Origin: Luteimonas salinisoli
GTDB taxonomy: Bacteria > Pseudomonadota > Gammaproteobacteria > Xanthomonadales > Xanthomonadaceae
Direction: 5' to 3'
NCBI RefSeq assembly: GCF_013425525.1
Contig: NZ_JACCKA010000093.1
Coordinates: forward strand, 68,172 to 120,685
Length of the DNA: 52,514 nucleotides
Under the pieces are notes generated by a model, which worked only from the letters and a program-made list of their open reading frames with translations, did not search any database and was not told the origin of the DNA. Of this stretch, positions 17,802 through 24,709 are shown piece after piece; the stretch's first letter is position 1, and the number at the start of each line of letters is the position of its first letter. The translations under genes were made by a program, and so were the position numbers.

Positions 17802-19520
17802 TCACCCCGCCGCGTTGTGCACCCCCGCGATCGCCCGGCCGGACGGATCGGCCGCCGCGGCGAATGCCGCGTCCCAGGCGATGGCCGCCGGCGAGGAGCA
17901 AGCGATCGACTTGCCCCCGGGGACGGTCTGCGCCGCCGCGGGAGCGGGGAAGCACTGCTCGAACAGACTGCGGTACCAGTAGGCCTCCTTGGTCTGCGGC
18001 GGGTTGACCGGGTAGCGCCGCTCCGCCGCGGCGAGCTCGCGGTCGCTCACCTGGCTTTCGGCGTGGGCCTTGAGGCCGTCGATCCAGCCGTAGCCCACGC
18101 CGTCGCTGAACTGCTCCTTCTGCCGCCACAGGATCGACTCCGGGAGGTAGCCCTCGAACGCCTCGCGTAGTACCGCCTTCTCGATGCGGCGGCTGCCGCG
18201 GGCGCCGACCATCTTGTGCGTGGCATCCATGCGCATCGCCACGTCGAGGAACTCTCGATCCAGGAACGGCACCCGCGGCTCCACGCCCCAGGCCATCATC
18301 GACTTGTTGGCGCGCAGGCAGTCGTAGTTGTGCAGTGCGTCGAGCTTGCGCACCAGCTCCTCGTGGAACTGGCGCGCGTCGGGCGCCTTGTGGAAATAGA
18401 GGTAGCCGCCGAAGATCTCGTCGCTGCCCTCGCCCGAGAGCACCATCTTGACCCCCATCGCCTTGATCCGCCGCGCCAGCAGGTACATCGGGGTGGACGC
18501 GCGAATGGTGGTGACGTCGTAGGTCTCGATATGGCGGATCACCTCGGGCACCGCGTCCAGGCCTTCGTCGAAGGTGTACTCGAAACCGTGGTGCACGGTG
18601 CCGATGGCCTCGGCGGCGATCTCGGCGGCGGCCAGGTCGGGCGAGCCCTGCAGGCCGATCGCGAACGAGTGCAGGCGCGGCCACCAGGCTTCGCTGCGGT
18701 CGTCGTCCTCCACGCGCCGGCGCGCGTAGCGCGCGGCGACTGCGGCCACCAGCGAGGAGTCCAGCCCGCCCGAGAGCAGCACGCCGTAGGGCACGTCGCT
18801 CATCAGTTGGCGGTGCACCGCGCGCTCGAAGGCCTCGCGCAGTTCTTCGCGATCGACGGGCGTGTCCGCCACCCCGTCGTAGTCGCGCCAGCCCGGCGCG
18901 TAGTAGCGCCGCAGAGCGGAGCTTGCTCCACTGCCGTCCACAAGCGCGCTGTCGTAGTAGTGCCCAGGCGGGAACTGCGCGACGTCGGCGCAGCTGTCGG
19001 CCAGCGCCTTCATTTCCGAGGCCACGCGCAGGCGGCCCTCACGGTCGTGGCCCCAATACAGCGGGCACACGCCGATCGGATCGCGGGCGATCAGCACCCG
19101 GCCGCGTTCGCGGTCCCACAGGGCGAAGGCGAAGATGCCGTTGAGGCGGTCGAGGAACCCCGCCGGGGAGGCGCCGCCGGCGGCGGTTTCGCGGTACAGC
19201 GCGCTGATCACCTCGCAGTCCGAGCCGGTGGTGAAATCGTAGAGCGCCGCCAGCGCCTCCTGCAGTTCGCGGTGGTTGTAGATCTCGCCGTTCACCGCCA
19301 GCGCCAGGCCGCCGTCGCGCGAGCGGATCGGCTGCGCGCCACCGGCCGGGTCGACGATGGCCAGGCGCTCGTGTACCAGCAGCGCGCTCTCGTCGAGGTA
19401 GACCCCGCTCCAGTCGGGGCCGCGGTGGCGCTGGCGCTGCGAGGCTTCGAGCGCCTGCCGCCGCAGGGCTGCGGCATCGTCACCCGGCTGCAGGCCGAAG
19501 ATTCCAAGGATCGAGCACAT
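17802..19520 (-). CDS. asnB: Glutamine-dependent asparagine synthase
   Basis: Class II asparagine synthetase, 572 aa: Gln + Asp + ATP gives Asn + Glu + AMP + PPi in the cytoplasm. After Met removal, Cys2 (MCSILGIFG) is the glutaminase nucleophile; RHRGPDWSG and AVNGEIYNH line the glutaminase site. The synthetase domain carries the PP-loop SGGLDSS at 250-256 and VLSGEGSDEIFGGY. It ends with an Ala-rich tail. The start at 19520 is fixed by the need for Cys2; a GGAG lies nine bases upstream. Residues 197-204 (GSGASSAL) are encoded by a GTAG-like palindrome. The gene is preceded by an Asn-rich leader frame and terminator, so expression is likely set by attenuation. Confidence 0.95.
   Translation of the reverse strand: MCSILGIFGLQPGDDAAALRRQALEASQRQRHRGPDWSGVYLDESALLVHERLAIVDPAGGAQPIRSRDGGLALAVNGEIYNHRELQEALAALYDFTTGSDCEVISALYRETAAGGASPAGFLDRLNGIFAFALWDRERGRVLIARDPIGVCPLYWGHDREGRLRVASEMKALADSCADVAQFPPGHYYDSALVDGSGASSALRRYYAPGWRDYDGVADTPVDREELREAFERAVHRQLMSDVPYGVLLSGGLDSSLVAAVAARYARRRVEDDDRSEAWWPRLHSFAIGLQGSPDLAAAEIAAEAIGTVHHGFEYTFDEGLDAVPEVIRHIETYDVTTIRASTPMYLLARRIKAMGVKMVLSGEGSDEIFGGYLYFHKAPDARQFHEELVRKLDALHNYDCLRANKSMMAWGVEPRVPFLDREFLDVAMRMDATHKMVGARGSRRIEKAVLREAFEGYLPESILWRQKEQFSDGVGYGWIDGLKAHAESQVSDRELAAAERRYPVNPPQTKEAYWYRSLFEQCFPAPAAAQTVPGGKSIACSSPAAIAWDAAFAAAADPSGRAIAGVHNAAG
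18911..18934. repeat. GTAG-like palindrome embedded in asnB
   Basis: GCAGAGCGGAGCTTGCTCC followed by ACTGC forms a hairpin (GGAGC-TT-GCTCC) and strongly resembles the GTAGAGC...GAGCTTGCTC palindrome at 21497. It stays in frame and encodes a Gly/Ser/Ala loop just before the conserved RRYYAPGW segment of AsnB. Confidence 0.55.
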
Positions 19521-19598
19521 CTGCATTGACTCCATTGCTGCGGGGAGGGGAACGGCAGCCGCGTCCGGGAGAGGACGCGGGCCGCGGCCGCACCACGC

Positions 19599-19624
19599 AA
19601 AAAACCCGCGCGGTGCGCGGGTTT
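19599..19624 (-). terminator. Attenuator terminator upstream of asnB
   Basis: Read on the minus strand, CCCGCGC pairs with GCGCGGG around ACC, followed by TTTTTT (19604-19599). It lies 79 bases upstream of the asnB start and about 30 bases after the stop of the Asn-rich leader frame. On the plus strand only three Ts follow, so it works toward asnB. It is segment 3:4 of the proposed attenuator. Confidence 0.85.
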
Positions 19625-19725
19625 CGGGATCAGGACTGCTCGCTCGTGCCGCTATGCCTGTTCGCCGACCCGCCACGTGGGCGCGCGATTGTTCGAACGC
19701 GGATTGTTCGCGTTGCGGTCGGCGC
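19617..19725 (-). promoter_or_regulatory. asnB attenuator: competing RNA pairings
   Basis: All segments read on the minus strand. Segment 1, CGCCGACCGC (19724-19715), lies just before the Asn codons. Segment 2, GCGGGTCGGCG (19673-19663), pairs with segment 1 through ten base pairs with one bulged G. Segment 2 can instead pair with segment 3, CCGAAACCCGC (19627-19617), through nine base pairs with a two-base bulge. Segment 3 contains the left arm of the terminator. A ribosome stalled at the Asn codons would mask segment 1, free segment 2 and block the terminator. A ribosome reaching the stop codon nine bases past segment 2 would mask segment 2 and allow termination. These are hand-drawn pairings; energies were not calculated. 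Confidence 0.7.
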
Positions 19726-19750
19726 GGATGGGGGCGGTCGGGAACGGCAT
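19652..19750 (-). CDS. Candidate asparagine-rich leader peptide of asnB
   Basis: A 32-codon frame, beginning MPFPTAPIRADR and ending RVGEQA. Asn occupies codons 13, 15, 16, 20 and 21 (NANNPRSNN), using both AAC and AAT. Five Asn in nine codons immediately upstream of an asparagine synthase, followed by an intrinsic terminator, is the layout of amino-acid attenuators such as those of trp, his and thr. The frame stays open farther upstream, but no start there fits the RNA design. A weak promoter (TTGCAA, 16 bp, TTAGCT) would place transcription start at or just before the ATG, so the peptide could be translated from a leaderless end. I know of no described Asn-responsive leader peptide. Confidence 0.7.
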   Translation of the reverse strand: MPFPTAPIRADRNANNPRSNNRAPTWRVGEQA

Positions 19751-19758
19751 GGAGTCGA

Positions 19759-19786
19759 AGCTAACCTCGCGGGCCCGGCCTTGCAA
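19759..19786 (-). promoter_or_regulatory. Candidate promoter for the asnB leader
   Basis: On the minus strand TTGCAA (19786-19781) is followed after 16 bases by TTAGCT (19764-19759), eight bases before the leader ATG. The -10 match is only moderate. Confidence 0.35.
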
Positions 19787-19837
19787 GTAGCGCGTCGCGC
19801 TACGCGGCCGCTGCCGCCACCGCCAGGAGTGGCCCCT

Positions 19838-19870
19838 GTAGGAGCGGCCCATGGCCGCGAAAGCCGCCGA
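19838..19870. repeat. GTAG-type REP half-element
   Basis: GTAGGAGCGGCCCATGGCCG continues as in the other elements to GCCGCCG. A matching right half is only vaguely discernible up to about 19940, so this may be a single or decayed copy. The 283-bp gap 19751-20033 otherwise holds the leader promoter and no supported gene. Confidence 0.7.
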
Positions 19871-20033
19871 AAGCTCCGGCGGGTCGGCGACGATCCCGGA
19901 CGGCTCCGCAGCTCCGCCTTCACGGCGACCGCGCGTGGCAGCCCGTGGCGTTCCTGCGCCCGCCCTGCGCCAACCTGGCCCGGAGGGCCGCGGCGCCATG
20001 CAGTTTGGGCAACGCCGGCGCGGGAGGCTTAGA

Positions 20034-20636
20034 ATGTCCCGCATGACAGCCACCGCCCAGCCCGACGTGGCCTTCGCCGGCCACGACAAGTTCATCGCCG
20101 CGATCGACGCCGCCGTCGGCTCCGGCGACGAGCACGCCGTCACCGCAGCCCTGCGCAACACCCTGTGCGAAATGATCCGCGACCCGGACGTGCACCTGCC
20201 CGCCTGCGTCTACGAGCCGATCGAGGACCACTACGCCCGCCGCGAGATCTACCGCAGCCCCGAGCACGGCTACAGCATCGTCGCCATGACCTGGGGCCCC
20301 GGCCAGGGCACCCCGGTGCACGACCACTGCGGCCTGTGGTGCGTCGAAGGCGTCTGGGACGGCCAGGTGGAGATCACCCAGTTCGAACTGCTCGAACGCG
20401 ACGGCGAGCGCTTCCGCTTCCGCGCCGCCGGCGGCATGCAGGCCGGCCCCGGCAGCGCCGGCAGCCTGATCCCGCCGCACGAGTACCACACCATCTGCAA
20501 CGCCAGCGACGACCGCGTCGCGGTATCGGTGCACATCTACAAGGCGCCGATGGAGCATTGTTCGAAATTCGTCCGCGACCACGGCGAGTGGTACCTGCGC
20601 GCCGAGACCTGCCTCAGCGTCGACTGCGCGGCCTGA
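20034..20636 (+). CDS. Cysteine dioxygenase family thiol dioxygenase
   Basis: Cupin-fold non-haem iron enzyme, 200 aa, that oxidises a thiol (cysteine, or a relative such as 3-mercaptopropionate) to a sulfinate in the cytoplasm. Iron ligands His96 and His98 are in TPVHDHCGLWCVEG, and the third His is in PPHEYHTIC (149 or 152). Cys99 and the Cys-rich C-terminus (ETCLSVDC) are notable, but whether a Cys-Tyr crosslink forms is unknown. A GGGAGG site lies six bases before the ATG at 20034. However, TAGAAT at 20030-20035 is spaced exactly as the metX box is from its ATG, so a leaderless start at ATG 20043 is an equal alternative. The gene appears to be transcribed alone. Confidence 0.82.
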   Translation: MSRMTATAQPDVAFAGHDKFIAAIDAAVGSGDEHAVTAALRNTLCEMIRDPDVHLPACVYEPIEDHYARREIYRSPEHGYSIVAMTWGPGQGTPVHDHCGLWCVEGVWDGQVEITQFELLERDGERFRFRAAGGMQAGPGSAGSLIPPHEYHTICNASDDRVAVSVHIYKAPMEHCSKFVRDHGEWYLRAETCLSVDCAA

Positions 20637-20797
20637 GGCCGCGCCGCGCCACGCAGGAGCGCACCGCGCGCGCGAACACCGTGGCAGCCTGCCGCACCGC
20701 TTCACGCGCCGCTGCTGAAATCGTGCCTTCCGGCACCTGACCCCAGGGCTGCGGGCGCTAAGCTCGGCGGCAGTTCCCCCCCCGCGGACCACCCGGC

Positions 20798-21250
20798 ATG
20801 CTCGTCGACTTGTTCCTCGCCTCCCTCCACCACCTGCTGGTCTTCGGACTGGTGGCCATGCTTGTGCTGGAATCGGCCATCCTGCGCGGCACCGTCGACG
20901 GCGCAACGGTGCGGCGCCTGGCCGGCATCGACGGCGGCTACGGGTTGACCGCGCTGCTGCTGCTGGTGGTGGGCGCGGCCCGGCTGGCGTGGGGCGCGAA
21001 GGGCTGGCAGTACTACCTGTCCAACCCCTGGTTCCACGCCAAGTTCGGGCTCTTCCTGCTGGTGGGGCTGCTGTCGATCGTGCCCACCCTGCGCTACCTG
21101 CGCTGGCGCAGGGCACTGCGCGCCGATCCCGCCTTCCTGCCCGCGCCGGCCGAGCTGGCGCGCATGCGCGGATTCGTCCGGCTGCAGCTGGCGCTGGTGG
21201 CCGTCATCTTCGTCCTGGCCGCGGCGATGGCCCGATACCGGATGTTCTGA
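20798..21250 (+). CDS. DUF2214 family inner-membrane protein
   Basis: Integral membrane protein, 150 aa, with four hydrophobic segments (about 5-27, 47-66, 84-104 and 127-145). The pattern LFLASLHHLLVFGLVAMLVLE, then WGAKGWQYYLSNPWFHAKF and the loop LRADPAFLPAPAELARMRGFVRLQL are typical of the DUF2214 family, whose function is unknown. The His pair in TM1 and the His in NPWFHAKF might bind haem or metal, but that is speculation. It stands alone between the dioxygenase and a tRNA gene. The gap before it (20637-20797) contains only a degraded REP-like half near 20653. Confidence 0.8.
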   Translation: MLVDLFLASLHHLLVFGLVAMLVLESAILRGTVDGATVRRLAGIDGGYGLTALLLLVVGAARLAWGAKGWQYYLSNPWFHAKFGLFLLVGLLSIVPTLRYLRWRRALRADPAFLPAPAELARMRGFVRLQLALVAVIFVLAAAMARYRMF

Positions 21251-21284
21251 CCCCGCCCGGAGCCGCCCGACCCGGCGGCTCCGC

Positions 21285-21290
21285 TATACT
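21285..21290 (+). promoter_or_regulatory. Candidate -10 box of tRNA-Leu(CAA)
   Basis: TATACT ten bases before the mature tRNA 5' end, in a GC-rich context. No good -35 box is visible. Confidence 0.5.
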
Positions 21291-21300
21291 CTGCGCCCGC

Positions 21301-21387
21301 GCCGAAGTGGCGGAATCGGTAGACGCAGCGGACTCAAAATCCGCCGGCCTTAAAACCGTGTGGGTTCGAGTCCCACCTTCGGCACCA
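21301..21387 (+). tRNA. tRNA-Leu (anticodon CAA)
   Basis: The acceptor stem GCCGAAG pairs with CTTCGGC, followed by encoded ACCA, 87 nt in all. The class II variable arm (CGGCCTTAAAACCGTG) fits tRNA-Leu. The anticodon stem GCGGA/TCCGC encloses CTCAAAA, giving anticodon CAA, which reads UUG. Confidence 0.95.
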
Positions 21388-21496
21388 GCAGCTCGCGCCC
21401 TGCACGATAGGTTCGGTGCTACGGGCCCAACTCGCCCTCGCCCGGCCGCCGAGGCCGTGCCGCGCTACCCCTCGCACCGTCCCTCACGGCCCCCGC

Positions 21497-21563
21497 GTAG
21501 AGCCGAGCTTGCTCGGCTGTCCTGGCTCCGGAGCCTTGAGCAGCGGAGCAAGCTCCGCTCTAC
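21497..21563. repeat. GTAGAGC-type palindromic element
   Basis: The left hairpin GTAGAGCCGAGCTTGCTCGG and the right hairpin GCGGAGCAAGCTCCGCTCTAC form an inverted pair of about 67 bp, a second REP subfamily distinct from the GTAGGAGCGG type. The gap 21388-21589 holds only this element. Confidence 0.8.
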
Positions 21564-21589
21564 GGGGGGCCGGGTGGTTGACCCATCGT

Positions 21590-22048
21590 TTACCGGAGCC
21601 GGCCGGGCGGCGAGTAGTCGACCAGGCGCATGGCGCGCTCCTCGATGCCGCCGACGAAGCGGCCGTGCTCGGCCCCGGTGACGCGCTTGATCTCGGCCCA
21701 CTCCTCGTCGGCCATGAAGCGCTCCCAGCGGGCGGTCATCGTGGCCTCGTCGGGCCAGCGCAGCAGGTAGACGAACTCCGGGCCTTCCTCGCCGCGCGCC
21801 TCCCACATCGCGACGATGTCGAAACCGTGGCGTTCCATGATCCGGGCGGCGTGGTCGCGAAAGCGGTCATGAAAGGCCGCGCGCGTCTCATCGAAGATGC
21901 GATAGATGCGCAGCTGGTGGACCGGCCCGGCTTCGGCTTCGGCTTCGGCGACCAGTGCCGGTGCCGGTGTCGGGCCGGCCGCCAGGGGGGTGACGAACGC
22001 GGCGGCCGCCAGCAGCACCAGCAAACGGGAACCTGTCAGTCGAGACAT
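21590..22048 (-). CDS. Exported NIPSNAP family protein
   Basis: 152 aa with a clear signal peptide (MSRLTGSRLLVLLAAAAF...) and probable cleavage near residues 24-27, then an Ala/Glu-rich linker. The remaining domain is a single dimeric alpha-beta-barrel of NIPSNAP type: VHQLRIYRIFDETRAAFHDRF, then IMERHGFDIVAMWEA, FVYLLRWPDEATM and WERFMADEEWAEIK. The role of this family in bacteria is unclear. It is divergent from the lipid operon; the 271-bp gap between the two (22049-22319) shows no further gene. Confidence 0.8.
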   Translation of the reverse strand: MSRLTGSRLLVLLAAAAFVTPLAAGPTPAPALVAEAEAEAGPVHQLRIYRIFDETRAAFHDRFRDHAARIMERHGFDIVAMWEARGEEGPEFVYLLRWPDEATMTARWERFMADEEWAEIKRVTGAEHGRFVGGIEERAMRLVDYSPPGRLR

Positions 22049-22319
22049 GACGACTCCTGATGGATGGGACGAGCTCTGGGACAGGAGACGGCCGCGCAGG
22101 TTCCCGGGACGCCCGCGCTGGCGAACGGGCCGCCGCTTCCGGACCCGGCCCCCGGCACTGGCGCTGGCTTCGGGCGCAGCGGACCGCTCCGATGCGCAAG
22201 CCGAATGCAACCGCGGGCATGCCGCCACGCCCGCGATACCTCCGCCGCGACTCCTGCGGCGCCTGCCTTCGCGATGCGCTAACCTTTCCGGTCGCCGCGG
22301 CGCAGGGAACGGGCAGGCA

Positions 22320-22925
22320 GTGTCGATCTACGCATTGAAGGGACGCTTCCAGGCGCTGCTGCGCCCGCTGGTAGGCGCGCTGCACCGCGCCGGCGCTACC
22401 GCCAACCAGGTGACGGTGGCCGCACTGGCGCTGTCGCTGGCGGTGGCCGCGCTGGTCCATCTTCGGGCGCCCGAGCAGCCGCTGCTCTACGTGTTGCTGC
22501 CGGGCTGGATGCTGCTGCGCATGGCGCTCAACGCCATCGACGGCATGCTGGCCCGGGAGTTCGGGCAGCAGTCGCGGCTCGGCGCCTACCTCAACGAGCT
22601 GTGCGACGTGATCGCCGATGCCGCGCTCTACCTCAGCCTGTTGAGCGTGCCCGGCGTGGTCCCGCATCTGCCCTGGGCGCTGGCGCTGCTGGCGGCATTG
22701 ACCGAATATGCCGGCGTGCTCGGCGTCATGACGGGAGCGTCCCGCCGCTACGACGGCCCGATGGGGAAAAGCGACCGGGCGTTCGTGGTGGGACTGCTGG
22801 GGCTGCTGCTGGGATTGGGCCTGGTCTCGGCGCCCGCGGTGAATGGCGTGTTGGTAGCGATGGCACTGCTATGCCTGGTCACGGTGTGGCGGCGGGTGGC
22901 TCGGGGATTGCGGGAATCGCACTGA
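22320..22925 (+). CDS. ynbA: YnbA-like CDP-alcohol phosphatidyltransferase
   Basis: Integral membrane enzyme, 201 aa, the same size as E. coli YnbA, predicted to move a phosphatidyl group from CDP-diacylglycerol to an alcohol. The CDP-alcohol motif is NAIDGMLAREFG...GAYLNELCD. Of the four canonical Asp, the second (Asp74) and fourth (Asp96) are kept, while the first and third are Asn (71 and 92). This may alter metal binding or substrate. The GTG at 22320 was chosen because the family N-terminus (SIYALKGRFQALL) starts there and no ATG is near. It is first gene of the operon that continues to 28100. The alcohol acceptor is unknown. Confidence 0.85.
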   Translation: MSIYALKGRFQALLRPLVGALHRAGATANQVTVAALALSLAVAALVHLRAPEQPLLYVLLPGWMLLRMALNAIDGMLAREFGQQSRLGAYLNELCDVIADAALYLSLLSVPGVVPHLPWALALLAALTEYAGVLGVMTGASRRYDGPMGKSDRAFVVGLLGLLLGLGLVSAPAVNGVLVAMALLCLVTVWRRVARGLRESH

Positions 22926-22954
22926 ACGGCCGCGAGGCCATTGGGGATGCATCG

Positions 22955-24703
22955 ATGCGTGAACAGAAGGAACTGGATTTTCCAAGCTGGGACGGCGTAC
23001 GGCTGTTCTACCGGCACTGGCCGGCGCAGGGGCCCTCGCGCGGCGCGATCGTGCTGCTGCACCGCGGCCACGAGCACTCGGGGCGGATCGCGCACCTGGC
23101 CGACGAGCTGGGGATGCCCGAGTTCGACGTCTTCGCCTGGGACGCGCGCGGCAACGGCCGCTCCCCGGGAGCGCGCGGCGATGCCCCCGGCTTCGATGCG
23201 CTGGTGCGCGACCTGGACTGCTTCGCGACCTGGATCGCGGACAACCACGGCATCCCCGCCGTGGACACCGCGGTGGTGGCGCAGAGCGTGGGCGCGGTGG
23301 TCGCCGCCACCTGGGTCCACGACTACGCGCCGGCGCTGCGTGCCCTGGTGCTGGCCTCGCCGGCCTTCAAGGTGAAGCTGTACGTGCCGCTGGCGCGGCC
23401 CGGGCTGGCGCTGATGAAGAAGCTGCGCGGCAACTTCTTCGTCAACAGCTACGTCAAGCCGCAGTTCCTGACCCACGACCCGGCGCGCATCGCCAGCTAC
23501 CGCAGCGATCCGCTGATCGCCCGGCCGATCTCGGCGCGGGTGCTGCTGGACCTCTATGCCACCGCCGAGCGCGTCGTCGCCGACGCCAATGCGATCATGG
23601 TCCCGACCCAGCTGCTGGTGTCCGGCTCCGACTTCGTGGTGCATCGCGCCCCGCAGGATCGCTTCTTCGAGCGCCTGGGCGCGCACGTCAAGGAGCGGCA
23701 CCTGCTACCCGGCTTCTTCCACGACACGCTCGGCGAACGCGACCGCGCCGTCGCGGTCGACAAGGTCCGCGACTTCCTGCAGGCGCGCTTCGCCGAACCG
23801 GCGCGGCTGCCCTCGCTGCTCGAGGCCCACCGCCACGGCGCCACCTTCGACGAGTCGCAAGTACTGTCCTGGCCACCGGAGCGCTGGTCGCTGCGGGCCC
23901 TGCGCTGGGGCGGAGTACGCGCCGGGCTGCGCTTCGGCGGACTGCTCTCGCGCGGCATCCGGCTCGGGCTGGACACCGGCTTCGACTCCGGCAGCACCCT
24001 CGACTACGTCTACGAGAACACCGCGCGCGGCGCAGGCCCGCTTGGACGGATGGTGGATCGCAACTACCTGGACGCGATCGGCTGGCGCGGCATCCGCGTG
24101 CGCCGCGAACACCTGCGCGAGCTGCTGGGCGAGGCGCTGCGGCGGCTGCGCGCGGCGGGCATGCCCGCGGTCGCCACCGACATCGCCGCCGGCCACGGCC
24201 GCTACGCGCTCGAGGCGCTGGCCCGCGGCAGCGACCGCGCCGACCGCATCCTGCTGCGCGATTACAGCGAGTTGAACGTGGAGAAGGGCCGCGCCCTGAT
24301 CGCCGCGTTCGACGCGGAGGACATCGCCACCTTCGAGCAGGGCGATGCCTTCGACCGCGCCGCGCTGGCCACCCTCGATCCGCGCCCCACCCTGGCGATC
24401 GTCTCCGGCCTCTACGAGCTGTTCCCCGACAACGCCCTGCTGCGGGCCTCGCTGGGCGGCCTGGCCGATGCCGTGCCCGCCGGAGGCTACCTGGTCTACA
24501 CCGGGCAGCCCTGGCACCCGCAGCTGGAGTTCATCGCCCGCGCCCTGACCAGCCACCGCGACGGCCAGGCCTGGGTGATGCGGCGCCGCACCCAGGCGGA
24601 GATGGACCAGCTGGTGGCTGCGGCCGGCTTCCGCAAACTGACCCAGCGGATCGACCGTTGGGGCATCTTCACCGTGTCGCTGGCGCAGCGGGTCGAGGGC
24701 TAG
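22955..24703 (+). CDS. ynbC: YnbC-like alpha/beta hydrolase-methyltransferase fusion
   Basis: Two-domain protein, 582 aa (E. coli YnbC is about the same). The N-terminal part (1-300) is an alpha/beta hydrolase of monoacylglycerol-lipase type: VLLHRGHEHSGRIAHLADEL, the Ser111 nucleophile in AQSVGAV, a late Asp in VSGSDFVVH and His in LPGFFHDTLGE. The C-terminal part (about 370-582) is a SAM-dependent methyltransferase-like domain with DIAAGHGRYALEAL (409-422). A lipase joined to a methyltransferase, inside a phospholipid operon, suggests remodelling and methylation of a lipid headgroup or acyl chain; the substrate is not known. The start ATG 22955 lies 29 bases after ynbA. ynbD starts six bases after its stop. 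Confidence 0.85.
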   Translation: MREQKELDFPSWDGVRLFYRHWPAQGPSRGAIVLLHRGHEHSGRIAHLADELGMPEFDVFAWDARGNGRSPGARGDAPGFDALVRDLDCFATWIADNHGIPAVDTAVVAQSVGAVVAATWVHDYAPALRALVLASPAFKVKLYVPLARPGLALMKKLRGNFFVNSYVKPQFLTHDPARIASYRSDPLIARPISARVLLDLYATAERVVADANAIMVPTQLLVSGSDFVVHRAPQDRFFERLGAHVKERHLLPGFFHDTLGERDRAVAVDKVRDFLQARFAEPARLPSLLEAHRHGATFDESQVLSWPPERWSLRALRWGGVRAGLRFGGLLSRGIRLGLDTGFDSGSTLDYVYENTARGAGPLGRMVDRNYLDAIGWRGIRVRREHLRELLGEALRRLRAAGMPAVATDIAAGHGRYALEALARGSDRADRILLRDYSELNVEKGRALIAAFDAEDIATFEQGDAFDRAALATLDPRPTLAIVSGLYELFPDNALLRASLGGLADAVPAGGYLVYTGQPWHPQLEFIARALTSHRDGQAWVMRRRTQAEMDQLVAAAGFRKLTQRIDRWGIFTVSLAQRVEG

Positions 24704-24709
24704 CGCCGG

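Noticed and set aside
19599..19624. Terminator reading on the plus strand toward the thiol dioxygenase
   Set aside because: Only three Ts follow the hairpin on the plus strand, against six on the minus strand, so it serves the asnB side.
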